Assembly (NCBI GenBank): GCA_910577565.1
Contig: CAJTNJ010000008.1
Span: 1 to 64,000, forward strand
From: an uncultured Oscillospiraceae bacterium
GTDB lineage: Bacteria; Bacillota; Clostridia; Oscillospirales; Ruminococcaceae
Reading direction: 5' to 3'
Length of the DNA stretch: 64,000 bases
The notes below the pieces were generated by a model that was not told where the DNA came from, did not search any database, and worked only from the letters and a program-made list of their open reading frames with translations. Below are positions 63,154 through 64,000 of the stretch, piece by piece; the stretch's first letter is position 1, and each line of letters opens with the position of its first letter. A program made the translations under genes and the position numbers.

Positions 63154-63675
63154 ATGTCTGAGCAGGCAAAATGGTATGTTGTACATACTTATTCGGGATA
63201 TGAAAACAAAGTAGCAAAAAATATAGAAAAAGTGGTTGAAAGCCGTCAGCTGCATGACCTTATTTTGGAGGTTAAAATTCCAACAGAAATGGTTGACGAA
63301 ATTAAAGACGGCAAAAAAAAGGAAGTAGAGCGCAAACTATTTCCAAGTTATGTAATAATAAAAATGGTTATGACTGACGATTCTTGGTATATTGTTAGAA
63401 ATATAAGAGGCGTTACCGGCTTTGTTGGCCCGTCTTCTAAACCAATACCCTTAACCCAGAAAGAAGTGGATGCTCTGGGTGTTGAGGAACGCAGGGTAGA
63501 GGTAGATTATAAAGTTGGCGACAATGTAAAAATTGTTGGCGGTTCGCTTGAAGGCTTCAGTGGAAATGTTACCAAGCTTGATACTAATGCGGGGACTGTT
63601 ACTGTTGTTGTGTCAATTCTTGGAAGAAACACTCCTGTTGATTTGGAGCTAAGTCAAGTGATTTCTGATGATTAA
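63154..63675 (+). CDS. nusG: Transcription termination/antitermination protein NusG
   Basis: 173 residues. NGN domain (KWYVVHTYSGYENKVAKNIE, RKLFPSYVIIKM, VRNIRGVTGFVG) and a C-terminal KOW domain (VGDNVKIVGGSLEGFSG). It binds RNA polymerase and affects pausing and termination. GGAGGG before the ATG; 18 bases after secE. Confidence 0.96.
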   Translation: MSEQAKWYVVHTYSGYENKVAKNIEKVVESRQLHDLILEVKIPTEMVDEIKDGKKKEVERKLFPSYVIIKMVMTDDSWYIVRNIRGVTGFVGPSSKPIPLTQKEVDALGVEERRVEVDYKVGDNVKIVGGSLEGFSGNVTKLDTNAGTVTVVVSILGRNTPVDLELSQVISDD

Positions 63676-63922
63676 TTTTAATGCTCTGCATAGATTGATA
63701 TTGAAGTTATAACCTAGGATATATTAAGTTAATTTTTTATAATTAAAAAAAACTAAAAGTCATATATTTAAATTTATTATTGCTTCAAAATAAAAATTTG
63801 CAATTATATGCTATGAACTATATTGTAAATGTTATCAAAACATAACTTTAAACAATATTTAAATGATGATTAAAATTTGGAAACAAAAATGTGTTTTCAA
63901 ATAAATTTGGAGGTGCTATAAA

Positions 63923-64000
63923 ATGGCTCAAAAAGTCGTAGGTTTTATAAAATTACAAATACCTGCAGGTAAAGCTACACCTGCACCACCTGTTGGACCT
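63923..64000 (+). CDS. rplK: 50S ribosomal protein L11 (5' part, cut by window end)
   Basis: 26 codons: MAQKVVGFIKLQIPAGKATP and then APPVGP, the L11 N-terminus, with GGAGGTG 6 bases before the ATG. It follows nusG as in most bacteria, after a 247-base spacer in which I see no clear terminator. Confidence 0.95.
   Translation, partial: MAQKVVGFIKLQIPAGKATPAPPVGP

Overview
The window is a strongly A+T-rich chromosomal segment of a low-GC Firmicute, most likely an anaerobic clostridium of the Oscillospiraceae/Ruminococcaceae type. Evidence: GGAGG-type ribosome binding sites with many TTG/GTG starts, a classical mraZ-rsmH-ftsL-ftsI-murE-murF-mraY-ftsW-murG-murA-ftsQ cluster, a meso-DAP type MurE (DNPR motif), a glmS ribozyme, the DUF5685/J-domain/DUF5105 neighbourhood, the HydE/HydG/HydF maturases of [FeFe]-hydrogenase, and the MEP isoprenoid genes ispD-ispF. 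Decayed transposases, a broken repeat-protein gene and long gene-poor gaps suggest a genome under some decay, possibly host-associated (inference).

Layout. 0-4.5 kb: a tandem cluster of secreted, cysteine-rich GLUG-repeat proteins (one partial, two complete). 4.8-10.7 kb: lipoproteins and the DUF5685/J-domain group. 11.1-21.4 kb: one polysaccharide operon with two GT2 glycosyltransferases, rmlA-rmlD-rmlB-rmlC for dTDP-L-rhamnose, a Wzm/Wzt-type ABC exporter, a methyltransferase/coiled-coil/double-GT2 fusion and a GNAT acetyltransferase. 22-27 kb: galE (minus), ispD-ispF, and DUF3343 plus a cysteine-desulfurase-like enzyme behind a structured leader. 27-28 kb: a fourth GLUG gene interrupted by one TGA. 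28-32 kb: an OppA-like lipoprotein and glmS (minus) with its ribozyme. 32.6-46 kb: the dcw division/peptidoglycan cluster, with MraZ boxes in front and a recent duplication at the ftsW/murG junction; murD is absent. 46.2-47.3 kb: a fifth GLUG gene where ftsZ often lies. 47.6-53.1 kb: a DEAD-box helicase, a thioesterase, uppP, IS5 and IS3 remnants and tRNA-Leu, tRNA-Ser and tRNA-Val. 53.5-58 kb: glmU, a YhfC-like membrane protein and cinA. 58.4-62.1 kb: hydE-hydG-hydF (minus). 62.6-64 kb: rpmG-secE-nusG-rplK (last gene cut by the window end).

How the genes fit together: glmS, glmU, murA, murE, murF, mraY, murG, uppP, ftsW and ftsI cover much of peptidoglycan precursor supply, lipid carrier recycling and septal synthesis. 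The rml/Wzm/Wzt operon should make and export a rhamnose-containing surface polysaccharide. The GLUG proteins are probably surface or secreted products. Four of them share an upstream TTGTTTACAT-like box at a fixed distance from the -35 region and similar terminators, so they look like a family of duplicated expression cassettes.
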